Of a stretch of DNA of 64,000 nucleotides, positions 33,471 to 43,238 are shown piece by piece. Under the pieces are notes generated by a model that searched no databases, was not told where the DNA came from, and saw nothing but the letters and a program-made list of their open reading frames with translations. The stretch's first letter is position 1; every line of letters starts with the position of its first letter. The translations under genes and the position numbers were made by a program. The stretch is from the NCBI GenBank assembly GCA_035485575.1, contig DATHNW010000022.1, positions 24,987-88,986 on the forward strand, written 5' to 3'. The DNA is from DASRHD01 sp035485575 (GTDB taxonomy: Bacteria; Verrucomicrobiota; Verrucomicrobiia; Opitutales; Opitutaceae).

Positions 33471-33896
33471 ATGAAAAAATCCGCCAAAACGCCCGCCGCC
33501 CTCAAACTCGTGCAGCTCTGCTGCCAGGCACTCGACGCGAAGAAAGCCGAGGACCTGCAGGTGCTCGATGTGCGCGCCCAGTCGTCGATCACCGATTACC
33601 TCGTGCTGGCGACGGGCACATCGGAGCCGCATTTGCGGGCGTTGCGCATTGAACTGGAGAAGGCGCTCGACGGCGCGCGAACACGCATTTTAGGCATCGA
33701 ATCCGCGCAGGAAAGCGGCTGGATCGTGGTGGATGCCTTTGACGTGATGGTGCATGTGTTTTCGCGTGAAGCGCGCGGACACTACGCGCTGGAAAACCTG
33801 TGGAAGGATGCGGTCGAGGTGCCGGTGGTCGGACTGGCTGTTGCATCCAAGCGGCAAAAGAAGGCTCCGCGAAAGACAAAATCGGCGAAGAAATAA
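33471..33896 (+). CDS. rsfS: Ribosomal silencing factor RsfS
   Basis: A 141 aa protein of the Iojap/RsfS family. Diagnostic stretches are LQVLDVRAQSSITDYLVLATG, ESGWIVVDAFDVMVHVFS and REARGHYALENLW. It binds ribosomal protein L14 and blocks subunit joining under starvation. The basic tail (KRQKKAPRKTKSAKK) extends past the family core. Directly downstream of nadD. Confidence 0.93.
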   Translation: MKKSAKTPAALKLVQLCCQALDAKKAEDLQVLDVRAQSSITDYLVLATGTSEPHLRALRIELEKALDGARTRILGIESAQESGWIVVDAFDVMVHVFSREARGHYALENLWKDAVEVPVVGLAVASKRQKKAPRKTKSAKK

Positions 33897-34077
33897 GCTA
33901 CAGCTTCTTAAGGAATTATAAATTAGGCTGTTAGCCATTGGCCGCGCCGCCGGTGTGAAATTCCCGTTTTTAAGATGGAGAACCGGCGCTTGGACTTGAG
34001 TCCGTGGTCATGGGCTGATTGGCTGGCTGCGCCCGATTTACGGGCGAATATCATCATCATTCATACTCCCATGCATC

Positions 34078-34437
34078 ATGAAAACCCCACAAAATTCCAC
34101 GCGGGCGTTTACCCTTGTGGAAATTATGATCGTCGTGGTCATCATCGGCCTGCTGGCCGCTCTGGCCATCCCCGCCTTCAGCAAGGCGCGTCAGATTACA
34201 CGCGAGAAGGCGATCACCAATAACCTTCGGCAAATCGCGGCGGCAGCGCAGCAATATTTGCTGGAGCAAGGAACCCCCTCTGTCGCCTACAGTGACATCA
34301 TTGGCGGTTCCATGGACAAATACATCCTCGACATACAAACAGTTGCGCAGGAGAATTACTCCACTCTGGTGATCAATAACACCGATACAGAAATCATGGT
34401 CACCTCTTCAGTTATCACAGTGACATTCGATCTCTGA
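34078..34437 (+). CDS. Type IV pilin-like protein, tandem copy 1
   Basis: A 119 aa prepilin with class III signal: basic leader, then A-FTLVEIMIVVVIIGLLAALA with Glu5. Cleavage would be after Ala instead of the usual Gly. The globular part is short (NNLRQIAAAAQQYLLEQG ... NNTDTEIMVTS). It could be a major pilin or a type II secretion pseudopilin. It is paralogous to the next gene and lies before envelope glycan genes. No assembly ATPase or peptidase gene is within the window. Confidence 0.85.
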   Translation: MKTPQNSTRAFTLVEIMIVVVIIGLLAALAIPAFSKARQITREKAITNNLRQIAAAAQQYLLEQGTPSVAYSDIIGGSMDKYILDIQTVAQENYSTLVINNTDTEIMVTSSVITVTFDL

Positions 34438-34651
34438 TTTCAGACATCTCGTTTGCGTTTAGCTGGGCGGGTGGGATTAAACTGAGCCGTTTGCAAATCA
34501 TATAGGCACTTATACCTAGATGGCTTTTGCGCCTTTTTGACGAGCGAGATTGAATTTCTGCTTGTGCTGAGGCTGGAATCTGATTTCAAAGTAAAAAGCA
34601 ATCAGTCCACTTGTGGGCTTCGTAAAATCACATCAATATCATCCATCCATC

Positions 34652-35011
34652 ATGAAAAATCGCAAATCTCCAGCCAAGGGCTTCACCCTTGTCGAAATTA
34701 TGATCGTCGTGGTCATCATCGGCCTGCTGGCCGCCATGGCCATTCCGGCCTTTAACAAGGTCCGCAAAGCTTCACGCGACAAGACGATCGTTAACAATCT
34801 TCGTCAGATATCGGCCGCCGCCCAACAGTACATGCTCGAGCAGGGTGCGTCCTCCGTATCCGAAGGTCAGCTCGTTGGCACCACCACCGACTATTACATC
34901 AAGAGCATTACGTCGGTGGCCACTGAGAATTACGGCACGATAACGATTAACAATACCGACACTCAGGTTTCAATTAGCGACATTGACGGAACTGTCACAT
35001 TTAATCTCTGA
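34652..35011 (+). CDS. Type IV pilin-like protein, tandem copy 2
   Basis: A 119 aa prepilin, KGFTLVEIMIVVVIIGLLAA with the usual Gly before Phe and Glu5. Its length and the core NNLRQISAAAQQYMLEQGASS match copy 1, so it is a tandem duplicate. The C-terminus (NNTDTQVSISDIDGTVTF) differs in detail. A strong terminator follows at once. Start set at ATG 34652, as upstream extension lacks pilin leader features. Confidence 0.87.
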   Translation: MKNRKSPAKGFTLVEIMIVVVIIGLLAAMAIPAFNKVRKASRDKTIVNNLRQISAAAQQYMLEQGASSVSEGQLVGTTTDYYIKSITSVATENYGTITINNTDTQVSISDIDGTVTFNL

Positions 35012-35029
35012 GCGAAGTTTCTTTTACAC

Positions 35030-35068
35030 AGAAAGCCGTTTTCTTCGAGAAAACGGCTTTCTTTTTTT
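35030..35068 (+). terminator. Strong terminator whose T-tract abuts the next start codon
   Basis: GAAAGCCGTTTTCT (35031-35044) pairs perfectly with AGAAAACGGCTTTC (35048-35061) around a TCG loop, followed by seven T. ATG of the next gene begins at 35069, the base after the T-run. Confidence 0.9.
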
Positions 35069-36934
35069 ATGGATGAATCATTTTCACCGATGGCAGCCCC
35101 GCCTCCTTTGACTTGGGCGCGGCTGTGGCGGTGGCAAATGGCCCTGGCGTTGTTCGCCACGATTCTGGTCGGCGCGGCCCGATTTCGTTTTCTAAGCGAA
35201 TATGAAGCGAAATGGCTGCTCCTGAAAGGTGGTTACTGGCTGATTGCAGGCACGACTGGACTCTTCGCCTTGTTCCTATGGAAGCGGCTCGCGGCCATTG
35301 AATGGTCGAAGGCCGCCTGGAAGACCCATCGGGCGGGAATTGTTTGTGTACTGCTTTGTGCGCTATTTTTGCAGATCCATGAAAAGCGCACCTATAAGGT
35401 GCTTTTCGATGAATTCGTCATCGACGGAGTGGCGCGCAACATGCACTTCAATCGCGAGGCTACTTTCCCCACGCACGCCCATTACATCAATGGCCGGATT
35501 ACCATTTTTGGGAATGGCCTCGATAAGCGGCCTTTTTTTTTCGCCTTTTTGCTGTCGCTGGTGCACGACCTCACGGGCTATCGCGAGGCCAATGCCTTTT
35601 ATCTCAACGGTGGCCTCGCAGCTGTACTGCTTGCACTGGTGTATTTATTCGGCTTTCGGGCCGGCGGAGTGCGCTATGGCTGCCTGGGAGTTCTTCTGCT
35701 GACGAGTCTGCCGCTGCTGGCGCAAAACGCCACCGGCGGCGGATTCGAGGTGATCAATCTGGTGATGATTTGCGGACTCTTCCTGGCGGGGGCCGACTAT
35801 CTGCGTTCGCCGGGCGTGCAAGGGCTGGATCTGTTTGTTTTTATTGCAGTGCTGCTGGCGCAGGCGCGGTACGAGTCCATTCTTTACACTTTGGTCGTGC
35901 CGGTTGTCGTGCTGGGTAAATGGTTCCGCACGCGGGAGGTTGGCCTGACCTGGGCTTCTTCACTGGCGCCATTGCTGCTGCTGCCCTGCCTGCTGGTCAA
36001 CAAGATCGGCTTTGGTGATCCCAGCCGCTTTCAGCTCAAGCCCGGTCAGACGGCTTTTGCCCTGGCCAATTTTTATGACAACTTCAGCCACGCGATCGTT
36101 TATCTTTTCGGCTGTAACTTTAACGAGACGAATTCCCTGCTTATCTCCGTGGCTGGCATTATTGCGCTGGTGTTTCTTGTCATGTTGCTTGCGCGAGGCT
36201 TCACCGGGAGTGTGCGCACAGGCAGCAGCGATACAGTGCTGGCCTGCATATTGGCCGTGGTTTTCGTCAACACCGTCATCGAGTTCTCCTATTTTTGGGG
36301 CCATTGGGATGACGCGATGGTCTCGCGGTTTTCGCTGCCGCTTCAACTTATGCTGGTGCTCGCCGTGCTCCGTGTATTGCGAGAGTTTTTGAAGCATCGT
36401 CCCTTGCCACAGCCCGTCCTGCTGGCCGCAGTAACCTGGATACTTCTTTTCACTGCTCCGGTTAATGCCCGCCACTTTGCCTCCGGCGACATTTACACGG
36501 CCCAGGAATATTCATGGTTTCACGATTATCTCGCGACAAAATCTCCGGCGGAGACATTGAGCGTCACGGCTTCATCGCTTGGGCCGATTTTGCAGGGTTA
36601 TCCGGCCATTTCCATCGACGCGGCCAAGGCGCTAAAATGGCAGCTCAAAGCCTGCCTTGAGGGCGGATTTTATCGGGAAATCATCATCTTGCAGCGTTTC
36701 CAGATCGACAATCAAACCGGCAAGCTGGTCGAGAAGGGCCCCAGCCAGCTGGGCGATGGCTTTGTTCTCCAAACGCTGGCTGAGCTGCATGCACGGCCGA
36801 ATGTTGTTTCACGCATCAGCCGGTTCATCGATGTGAAAGGCGAGGTCAAGCCGCCGCCGCACTTCGATGAAGAAAAACCGCCTTTTGAGGATGATGATGC
36901 ATTGGTGGGGCATCTGCTGCGAAAGCTGCCCTGA
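35069..36934 (+). CDS. GT-C-like polytopic membrane protein
   Basis: A 621 aa protein with about 11 membrane helices. DEFVIDGVARNMHF after the early helices resembles the acidic first-loop motif of GT-C (PMT/ArnT-like) glycosyltransferases, which use polyprenyl-linked sugar donors. The soluble C-terminal 160 residues end in an acidic stretch. The acceptor is unknown. It lies between the pilin pair and the second YfhO-like gene, so pilin or envelope glycosylation is a reasonable guess. The first ATG directly follows a terminator; ATG 35090 is an alternative start. Confidence 0.75.
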   Translation: MDESFSPMAAPPPLTWARLWRWQMALALFATILVGAARFRFLSEYEAKWLLLKGGYWLIAGTTGLFALFLWKRLAAIEWSKAAWKTHRAGIVCVLLCALFLQIHEKRTYKVLFDEFVIDGVARNMHFNREATFPTHAHYINGRITIFGNGLDKRPFFFAFLLSLVHDLTGYREANAFYLNGGLAAVLLALVYLFGFRAGGVRYGCLGVLLLTSLPLLAQNATGGGFEVINLVMICGLFLAGADYLRSPGVQGLDLFVFIAVLLAQARYESILYTLVVPVVVLGKWFRTREVGLTWASSLAPLLLLPCLLVNKIGFGDPSRFQLKPGQTAFALANFYDNFSHAIVYLFGCNFNETNSLLISVAGIIALVFLVMLLARGFTGSVRTGSSDTVLACILAVVFVNTVIEFSYFWGHWDDAMVSRFSLPLQLMLVLAVLRVLREFLKHRPLPQPVLLAAVTWILLFTAPVNARHFASGDIYTAQEYSWFHDYLATKSPAETLSVTASSLGPILQGYPAISIDAAKALKWQLKACLEGGFYREIIILQRFQIDNQTGKLVEKGPSQLGDGFVLQTLAELHARPNVVSRISRFIDVKGEVKPPPHFDEEKPPFEDDDALVGHLLRKLP

Positions 36935-36945
36935 AATTTGGAATT

Positions 36946-39183
36946 ATGCAGCCGTCACTTATGGGCGCAGGGCGAGGGGGCCGTGGCCGAGAGTCCTTTG
37001 CGAAAAGCGTTCAATGGCTCATGAGTGACCATACGGTGGCGCTTGTCCTGGCCCTCGCCGTTTCGGCCGTGTTGCTGGGCATGCGGCCGCCGGTAACCCA
37101 AGGGGTGGATTACCAGCTTGGCCATCAATTCTACAAATTTTATCTGCGAGAGTCGGTTCGTTCGGGCGAGTGGCCATTGTGGAACCCTTATGTCTCACTC
37201 GGACGCCCGTTTCTGGCCGATATCGAGGCGAGTGTCTTTTATCCGCCGAACTGGATATTCATCGCGCTGCCGGAGATCCCTGCCTTGTTTTTATTCCTGA
37301 CGTTCCACTTCTGGCTCGCCGGATTTTTTTTCATCAAGCTTGCACGGCATTGGGCTGCGCCGCGTGAAGCGGCCATCACGCTTTCGTTTGCCTATTTGAT
37401 GTCCGGGCCGTTGCTTGGGCACTTGCAGGGCGGTTTGCTCGACTACTTTTGCGGGCTCGCCTATTGGCCGTTGCTTTTCTATTTTACCGAGCGTTTGCGC
37501 GAAAAGATTTCCTTGCGGCATTGGCTGATGCTGGTGCTGGCTGCGACCGGTAGTTTCCTGAGCGGGCACTTGCAGTGCTTCTGGCTGAGTGCTGTTGCCT
37601 TTGGTTTTTATCTTCTGGGCTCCCACCTTGGACGGCCATGGGGAAGGAACATCCTATGCGGGTTGCAGTGCATCGGGGCACTTGCTGGAGCCTATGTTTT
37701 TACGCTGATTATATGCGCTGCGCAGCTGCTACCGCTGCTTGATCTAGCACTGCAGGGAAACCGCACCGCGCCGAGTTTGTCGTTCTCGGCTTCCGGTGCG
37801 ATCGATTGGGGGACCCTTACCTCGCTTTTCGTGTCGCAGCCGAATCGCTCAACCCTGACGTGGTGGGATTCAAATTTGCATGTGGGCGTCATTTGCACAC
37901 TGCTTGGGGCGCTTGGTTTGATGCAATGGCGCGAGGCGCGTGTTCGTGGCTTGTGGCTCATGGGAGGCATGGGCTCAATGCTCGCTCTGGGCGGGCACAC
38001 ACCGTTGTTCGCCGCGATGTTTCATCTCCTCCCGGGGATGAGCGCTTTTCGCATGGCATCGCGTTATGCCGCGTTCCTTTCGTGGGCTTTTCTGCTGGCT
38101 GGCGTAATTGCGTGGGCGAAAGGGAAATTTTCTCTGGGGAAAACCTTGCTGGCCCTGGCCATCTTGGTGGCGGGAACGATGTATGTTGTTTGGACCAGTG
38201 ACAGGTTTTGGCACAGCGCGTTGGCCAGCGCGGCGCTACTGGTTGGACTTACTCTGCTCACATTGTGGACGGCGCATCGTGACAGGGGAGGGATCCTCGC
38301 GAAAAGCCGGCTCATATGGCTCGTTTTGATCTGGGCTGGCTCGGTGGCCGCGGCCGCGCACATGTGGGCTTACTATCAGCATTATGGCGGCAAAACCCAT
38401 GAGGCGGAAGTCGCCAGCTTGTTGCATAAGCGGAACCTTTATCCGCCCAATGGTGTGCCTCCGAGGCTCTTTTTGCCACCTTATCTGGTCAAGGCCAACA
38501 GTGGCATGAAATACGGGTTCAGCAGTGTGGCGGGCAATTTGGCGCTTACTTCGATGCGGGTTTGGACCTATCTCCATATCGGCACAGGTCTGCCGGTCGG
38601 CTTTTTTCAGAATACTTATCTGCCACTTAATGCCTATCAGGCGGGGCCGTTTCCATTTCCGGGCATGAACATCATCGTCGGAGCGCGCAAAGGCGACCGG
38701 AATCTTTCCACTAATCCGCAGCCCGGAGAGCGTGCTTATCTGGTCTATGCATGGGAGCAGGTTCCTGACTGGTTTACGGCAATACAACGCATGGTGCGGG
38801 ACCACGTCGATCCGACAAAAATCGCCTTGCTTGAAGCACCGTCGGCTGGGCCGCCCTCTGTGCCTGCGAATCCGGGCCACGGCCACGCAGTTATTGAATC
38901 CTTCCATCTCAACTCCATCGCGCTGAGCGTGGAAAGTTCCGCCCCGGCCCTTTTAGTGGTCGCGGAAGCGTGGTATCCCGGCTGGAGGGCAACCGTCAAT
39001 GGCCTGCCGGTCGAGGTGTTGCCGGCCAATGTCTGGATGCGTGCAGTGCGGGTGCCTGCGGGTGTGAGTCAGGTCGAGTTGCATTACGTCGAGCCCAGCC
39101 TCGCCTTAGGGGGAACCATTAGTTTATTAGCCTTGGCCGTCTTGGCATGGATTGCCTCGCGGGCACGGGAATCGCAGGCTTGA
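36946..39183 (+). CDS. YfhO-like polytopic membrane protein (copy 2)
   Basis: A 745 aa paralogue of the protein at 30426-32678, with the same features: WPLWNPYVSLGRPFLADIE, FYPPNW, a long helix-rich middle, and PALLVVAEAWYPGWRATVNG before the last helix. It starts 11 bp after the GT-C-like gene, so they are probably co-transcribed. As for copy 1, a role in attaching sugars to an envelope polymer is inferred from the YfhO family only. Confidence 0.82.
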   Translation: MQPSLMGAGRGGRGRESFAKSVQWLMSDHTVALVLALAVSAVLLGMRPPVTQGVDYQLGHQFYKFYLRESVRSGEWPLWNPYVSLGRPFLADIEASVFYPPNWIFIALPEIPALFLFLTFHFWLAGFFFIKLARHWAAPREAAITLSFAYLMSGPLLGHLQGGLLDYFCGLAYWPLLFYFTERLREKISLRHWLMLVLAATGSFLSGHLQCFWLSAVAFGFYLLGSHLGRPWGRNILCGLQCIGALAGAYVFTLIICAAQLLPLLDLALQGNRTAPSLSFSASGAIDWGTLTSLFVSQPNRSTLTWWDSNLHVGVICTLLGALGLMQWREARVRGLWLMGGMGSMLALGGHTPLFAAMFHLLPGMSAFRMASRYAAFLSWAFLLAGVIAWAKGKFSLGKTLLALAILVAGTMYVVWTSDRFWHSALASAALLVGLTLLTLWTAHRDRGGILAKSRLIWLVLIWAGSVAAAAHMWAYYQHYGGKTHEAEVASLLHKRNLYPPNGVPPRLFLPPYLVKANSGMKYGFSSVAGNLALTSMRVWTYLHIGTGLPVGFFQNTYLPLNAYQAGPFPFPGMNIIVGARKGDRNLSTNPQPGERAYLVYAWEQVPDWFTAIQRMVRDHVDPTKIALLEAPSAGPPSVPANPGHGHAVIESFHLNSIALSVESSAPALLVVAEAWYPGWRATVNGLPVEVLPANVWMRAVRVPAGVSQVELHYVEPSLALGGTISLLALAVLAWIASRARESQA

Positions 39184-39214
39184 AGGGCAAATATCCGCCG
39201 GGCAGGGGCTCTGC

Positions 39215-41146
39215 TCAATGTGGCACGACCACGATTTGCTGCGTGGATTCGACCCAAACCGAGCTCGCCTCGGGGCTGTCCTGAACCTTGGGCTTAAAGC
39301 TGGCCGAATCGAACCAGAAATCGGAATGGACGGACACCATTTGGCCTGCGGCAGCAATTGCAAACTGGCGTTGAAGTTCGCGCCGTGTGGCAGGCTTAGT
39401 AAAGCCATCCCAATAGGGATGCTGGGGCGGAGGATATAGCCAGGGTGCGGACACGCCCACATGCAAGCGGTCGTCCGTCAAATGCAGGAGAGGGGTGGTA
39501 AGCACGAGTACTTCATTTTCCGCCAATTGCAGGCGTATATGGTCGGCGTCAATACGCTCAAGCAGCAGTCGATTCTGCATGTCGGGACGCCCGCTGTTGA
39601 GCAGGACGATGGTTTCTGAGTGGGTGAAGGGTGCGAGCCGCACCTCTAGTTTCAAGGGCCCAAAGGTGCTGCCCTCGCATTTCATGAGCCAATAACTTGG
39701 GTAGTCGAGGAAGTGCGCCGCCAAGGTATAAGTTCGCGGATTACTGGTTTGCATAAAGGCGCGAAACTCCGCCGAAGCCAGCCACGTGTAAACGATGGTC
39801 CAGCCGGCGGCGCACATCGTCAGCAATTTCAGCATGCCATGCCTTCGCTTCCCCGATGGCAGGGCGAAAATCGCCATGAGGCCGATGGCTGTTACCACGG
39901 TCCAGCCACCAAAAAATTCAGTGATGTAACGGGAGGAAGTTCCCATATAGCACAAAAGCAAGCCTCCGTTTATCAGCAATGCTCCGCTGGCAGCACCCGA
40001 GGTCCATTTCAGTGCACGAATGCCAACCTCATCCCGCCGTTGCCAGATCCAGCCCAAGGCGATGAAACCCGTGAGCTGCACCGGCAGGGCAAGCAAGGCC
40101 CCGTGCATTCCTTCAGTGGGTGCGTGGTGCGTTGGAAGATAGTCCGGCCACACCCACTCCACGAAAGGAAAATAAGGGGTGAGTTTGGGCAGGGAAAATA
40201 TATATAACCAGAGGTTGAACGGGATGAAGCTTGCACTGAAAAATGACAAATCCGGCGTCTCTATGCCCCAAAGCTGGTAGCTTTGCCCGAATTCCAGAAA
40301 ATTTCCGAAACGCGCATGATTGTAGAGCAGCAAAGCGATTCCGCCCAGTGCGGTGATTATCCCCGCGGCGAGCATGGTTGGCCAGGGCCAGCATTTTGTG
40401 CGGTCGCCCCGGCGGCCGGATAAGAACAGCAGCCCCACGATCCATCCGGCGGTGAACACGTAGGTCGGCCGCGCCCCTAGCAGGAAGGCCAGGCTGAATC
40501 CGGCCCCCACGGCCCAGCGCGTTCGGCCGCCAGAAGTGTGGCAGCGCCAAAAAAAGTAAATCGTCCACCAGAGGCACGCAACAGCGGTGACGATCGGCAG
40601 CTCCCAAAACGCCGGCCGGCGCAACGTCACCGGCAGCCATGCGGCATGCATGGAAACGAATAGGATCAGCCCGAGCTTGCAACCGGACAACTGCGGAAAA
40701 TAACGCTGGCGGATTTCCCATAATAGCAACGCCAGCCCGGCCAGCCCACCAATCGCAAATGCACCGACAGCAAGTCGTTGCGGCAAGTGCTCACCAGCGA
40801 TTACGCGCCATGGCAGCATCAGCAGAAGTGCCGGGGTCGGACCGAAATAGAGATAATATTTCTTCTGATATAGGCTTGCATCCAACAAGCGATAGGCGGC
40901 GTTTTGGTTTGGATCGAAAGGATCCTTGAGTTTGAGTAATTCGGGGGCCGGTGTGACAGACAGGTAGGTATGCCCTTGCAGAAATCCATCCGTGAGATAC
41001 TCGTAATGGTGCCAGACGCCATTGCGCTGGGAATCCCACGGCGCAACGCCATTGACGATCCAAAACAGCAGGGCGCTGGCGGCGGCGAAACCGAAAAAAA
41101 GGCCGATGGCAGGGCGAACTGGCGGCTTGGGCGGAGTCGTGATCAT
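39215..41146 (-). CDS. Polytopic membrane protein, GT-C-like, unknown
   Basis: A 643 aa protein with about 11 membrane helices and a C-terminal soluble domain of about 170 residues with beta character (LKLEVRLAPFTHSETIVLLNSGRPD). Conserved-looking early loop HYEYLTDGFLQGHTYL and YLYFGPTPALLLMLPW suggest a GT-C-like transporter or transferase. No exact family known to me. Its start overlaps the stop of the upstream gene by 4 bp, showing translational coupling. Convergent with YfhO copy 2. Confidence 0.7.
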   Translation of the reverse strand: MITTPPKPPVRPAIGLFFGFAAASALLFWIVNGVAPWDSQRNGVWHHYEYLTDGFLQGHTYLSVTPAPELLKLKDPFDPNQNAAYRLLDASLYQKKYYLYFGPTPALLLMLPWRVIAGEHLPQRLAVGAFAIGGLAGLALLLWEIRQRYFPQLSGCKLGLILFVSMHAAWLPVTLRRPAFWELPIVTAVACLWWTIYFFWRCHTSGGRTRWAVGAGFSLAFLLGARPTYVFTAGWIVGLLFLSGRRGDRTKCWPWPTMLAAGIITALGGIALLLYNHARFGNFLEFGQSYQLWGIETPDLSFFSASFIPFNLWLYIFSLPKLTPYFPFVEWVWPDYLPTHHAPTEGMHGALLALPVQLTGFIALGWIWQRRDEVGIRALKWTSGAASGALLINGGLLLCYMGTSSRYITEFFGGWTVVTAIGLMAIFALPSGKRRHGMLKLLTMCAAGWTIVYTWLASAEFRAFMQTSNPRTYTLAAHFLDYPSYWLMKCEGSTFGPLKLEVRLAPFTHSETIVLLNSGRPDMQNRLLLERIDADHIRLQLAENEVLVLTTPLLHLTDDRLHVGVSAPWLYPPPQHPYWDGFTKPATRRELQRQFAIAAAGQMVSVHSDFWFDSASFKPKVQDSPEASSVWVESTQQIVVVPH

Positions 41147-43116
41147 GGCGGCGCGGGCTGGCCGTTGGTGGAAAAAAGATGGACCGCTAGCTCAGGGCTC
41201 GAGGTTGATTCGATGGGGGCGTCTTTTGGTGCTGGCAAATTGAGGCGCGCGGCGGCGAGTCGCACCAGGGGTTGGCTCCAAGCCGAGTAGGCGATGGCGA
41301 CGAACTGCTCATGGGACACGGAGCTATCGCCCGCGAGCAATCGTGCGGCGAGCGCGGAGGGCGTGCTGGAAAGTTTGCGCCATTCAGCCAGCGCAGTGTT
41401 GTGTGCACCTGCACGCCAGAGTGCGAGTGCCGCCACGGCGCGCAGGTTGGGTTCGCTCGCGCCCGGCCTGGCGAGAAAATGCCGGCAGGCTTGCCGCCAG
41501 TCAGGTTCATCGCCGGGCTCCGCGGCATTGGCGAGAAGCAGGTTGAAGTAGCTTGCGACTGCGACCGGCAATGCGGCGGGATGCCATGAGCGCAGTGCAA
41601 GGGTCGCGCGAGCTTCTGTCCAGGCAATGTCGCTTTCGCCAACGCTGGCAGCGGCTCCGGCAAGGAGGGCATGATCTTCCATGAAAGTCTCATGATCGCG
41701 CACTTCGTCAAAATTTGAGAAGGTCACTGCCGCCGCCAGGATTAAACCCACTGCCAGCGCGGATTTCTTTTTGCCCTGCCAGTTTCGCCAGAAACCGGGC
41801 CGGGCGAGCGCACCGCCAGCGAACAGACACAGTAGTGAAGCGAGTGGCAGGCGAAAACGTGCACTCACGAAAAACAGCAGCACCGATGCGGCATAGGCGC
41901 TTGCCACCAGCATGAGGCTCCAGGCGATCCTCGGAGACTCAGAGGCAAATCGGGCCGCCCCGGCCAGGCCGAGCACGAAAAGGATGCCCCATGAGAGCGG
42001 ATTCCAACGGAGCCAGGGTGAACGGGCTTTGTGAAACGCAAAGGTCTTGTTGTTGTATTGCTCCCAATCGTTGAGCAGGGCGTAGGTCTTGCGTGCCATC
42101 AACCCCAGCCATGCGCCAGGATGTGAGAATACATAACCCAGGAAGCGCTGTCGCCAGTGGGCGTTCATCGCGGCGATGTCCGTGGGCGGCTGCTTCGTTT
42201 CCTGTTGAAAAAACCAGATTGATTCGCCGCGTGCTGCGTTGCCGGCGGCAAGCGCGGGCGGCACGTTTACCTGTTGCAGGCTTATCTCCTGTATATAATA
42301 ACGGCCATTGGCGCCCGGCCGATTGGCCGCCCAGAGATTGTAGGCGCCCTGCCACGGCAGGAAGCCGGCTGCATGGCTTACCTGCCACTGCCAGAGGCTC
42401 ATTGCGGCGAACAGCCCGGCCCCCATGAGCGAGGCGGCGGTGTTGCGCTGGCGAAACGTTGATGTGCTTGCGCGTGCGAATGCGAGCACAGGCAGCATGA
42501 ACCACACAAAAAGAAAATTGGGCCGGGTGAGCGTGGCCATCGCCCAGCATATGCTCGCGGCGGCCCAAGGGTGCGGCGCGCCGGGTGCATCGAGTGCGGC
42601 GGCGAAAAAGTTAAGTCCGAACAAAAAAAGCGTGAGGGAGGGCGTGGCGTCGAGTGCCTGTGTGGCGTAGTGCACAAAGACCGGGTGCAAAGCGTAGAGC
42701 AAACCGGCCGCCCAGGCCGCACCGTGGCCAAACCATCGTTGCGCGAGCCGGGCCACGAGCAGGGCGTTGAGCGCGTGCAGAACCACACCGAGCAGGAGTG
42801 CCGCCGAAAACAAACCGGCCGCGGGCACGCCCAGCCAGCGCAGTCCGGCCAGCGCAAGGGCATAGCCTGGTGCGCGATAAAATGGTTCAGCGGGCAGAGT
42901 CCCATGAAATATCGTCTCGGCTAGGGCGAGATTTTCATGTTCATCCAGAACCGGAACGCGACCGAGCGGTGTATCCAGATACCAGTTGAGTTGACCGCAG
43001 CCGTAGGCAAAGGCGATGGCCGCAGGCACAGTGAGACACCAATGCCCGCGGGGCTTCGCCGCGGACGCGGCAGCGGGAACGGGCGGTGCGTCGGCCATGC
43101 GCGAAAGTCCTGCCAT
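41143..43116 (-). CDS. PMT/ArnT-like membrane glycosyltransferase candidate
   Basis: About 657 aa. One N-terminal helix is followed by a loop with VPVLDEHENLALAETIFHG, whose Asp-Glu pair matches the metal/acid site of GT39/GT83-type transferases, and AEPFYRAPGYALALAG, which occurs in many such proteins. About 11 helices follow. The last 180 residues are soluble and helical, somewhat TPR-like (AVAALALWRAGAHNTALAEW). Start taken at ATG 43116; 43098 is also possible. Forms an operon with the next gene and is divergent from the VTT-domain gene. Confidence 0.75.
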   Translation of the reverse strand: MAGLSRMADAPPVPAAASAAKPRGHWCLTVPAAIAFAYGCGQLNWYLDTPLGRVPVLDEHENLALAETIFHGTLPAEPFYRAPGYALALAGLRWLGVPAAGLFSAALLLGVVLHALNALLVARLAQRWFGHGAAWAAGLLYALHPVFVHYATQALDATPSLTLFLFGLNFFAAALDAPGAPHPWAAASICWAMATLTRPNFLFVWFMLPVLAFARASTSTFRQRNTAASLMGAGLFAAMSLWQWQVSHAAGFLPWQGAYNLWAANRPGANGRYYIQEISLQQVNVPPALAAGNAARGESIWFFQQETKQPPTDIAAMNAHWRQRFLGYVFSHPGAWLGLMARKTYALLNDWEQYNNKTFAFHKARSPWLRWNPLSWGILFVLGLAGAARFASESPRIAWSLMLVASAYAASVLLFFVSARFRLPLASLLCLFAGGALARPGFWRNWQGKKKSALAVGLILAAAVTFSNFDEVRDHETFMEDHALLAGAAASVGESDIAWTEARATLALRSWHPAALPVAVASYFNLLLANAAEPGDEPDWRQACRHFLARPGASEPNLRAVAALALWRAGAHNTALAEWRKLSSTPSALAARLLAGDSSVSHEQFVAIAYSAWSQPLVRLAAARLNLPAPKDAPIESTSSPELAVHLFSTNGQPAPP

Positions 43117-43238
43117 ATCATCGTGGACTGGCGTTGCGGGCAAGCCGGGAGATGAAGCGGGTGGATTGCGCGCGGCCTGCGCATGTTTGGGACGGACAAA
43201 TCTTGACGGTGGCGCGCGGTGGCGCGCATCGTGCGCGG

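Noticed and set aside
34018..34034. Possible sigma-54 promoter before the pilin pair
   Set aside because: TTGGC and a later GC are present but the GG-to-GC spacing does not match the -24/-12 rule.
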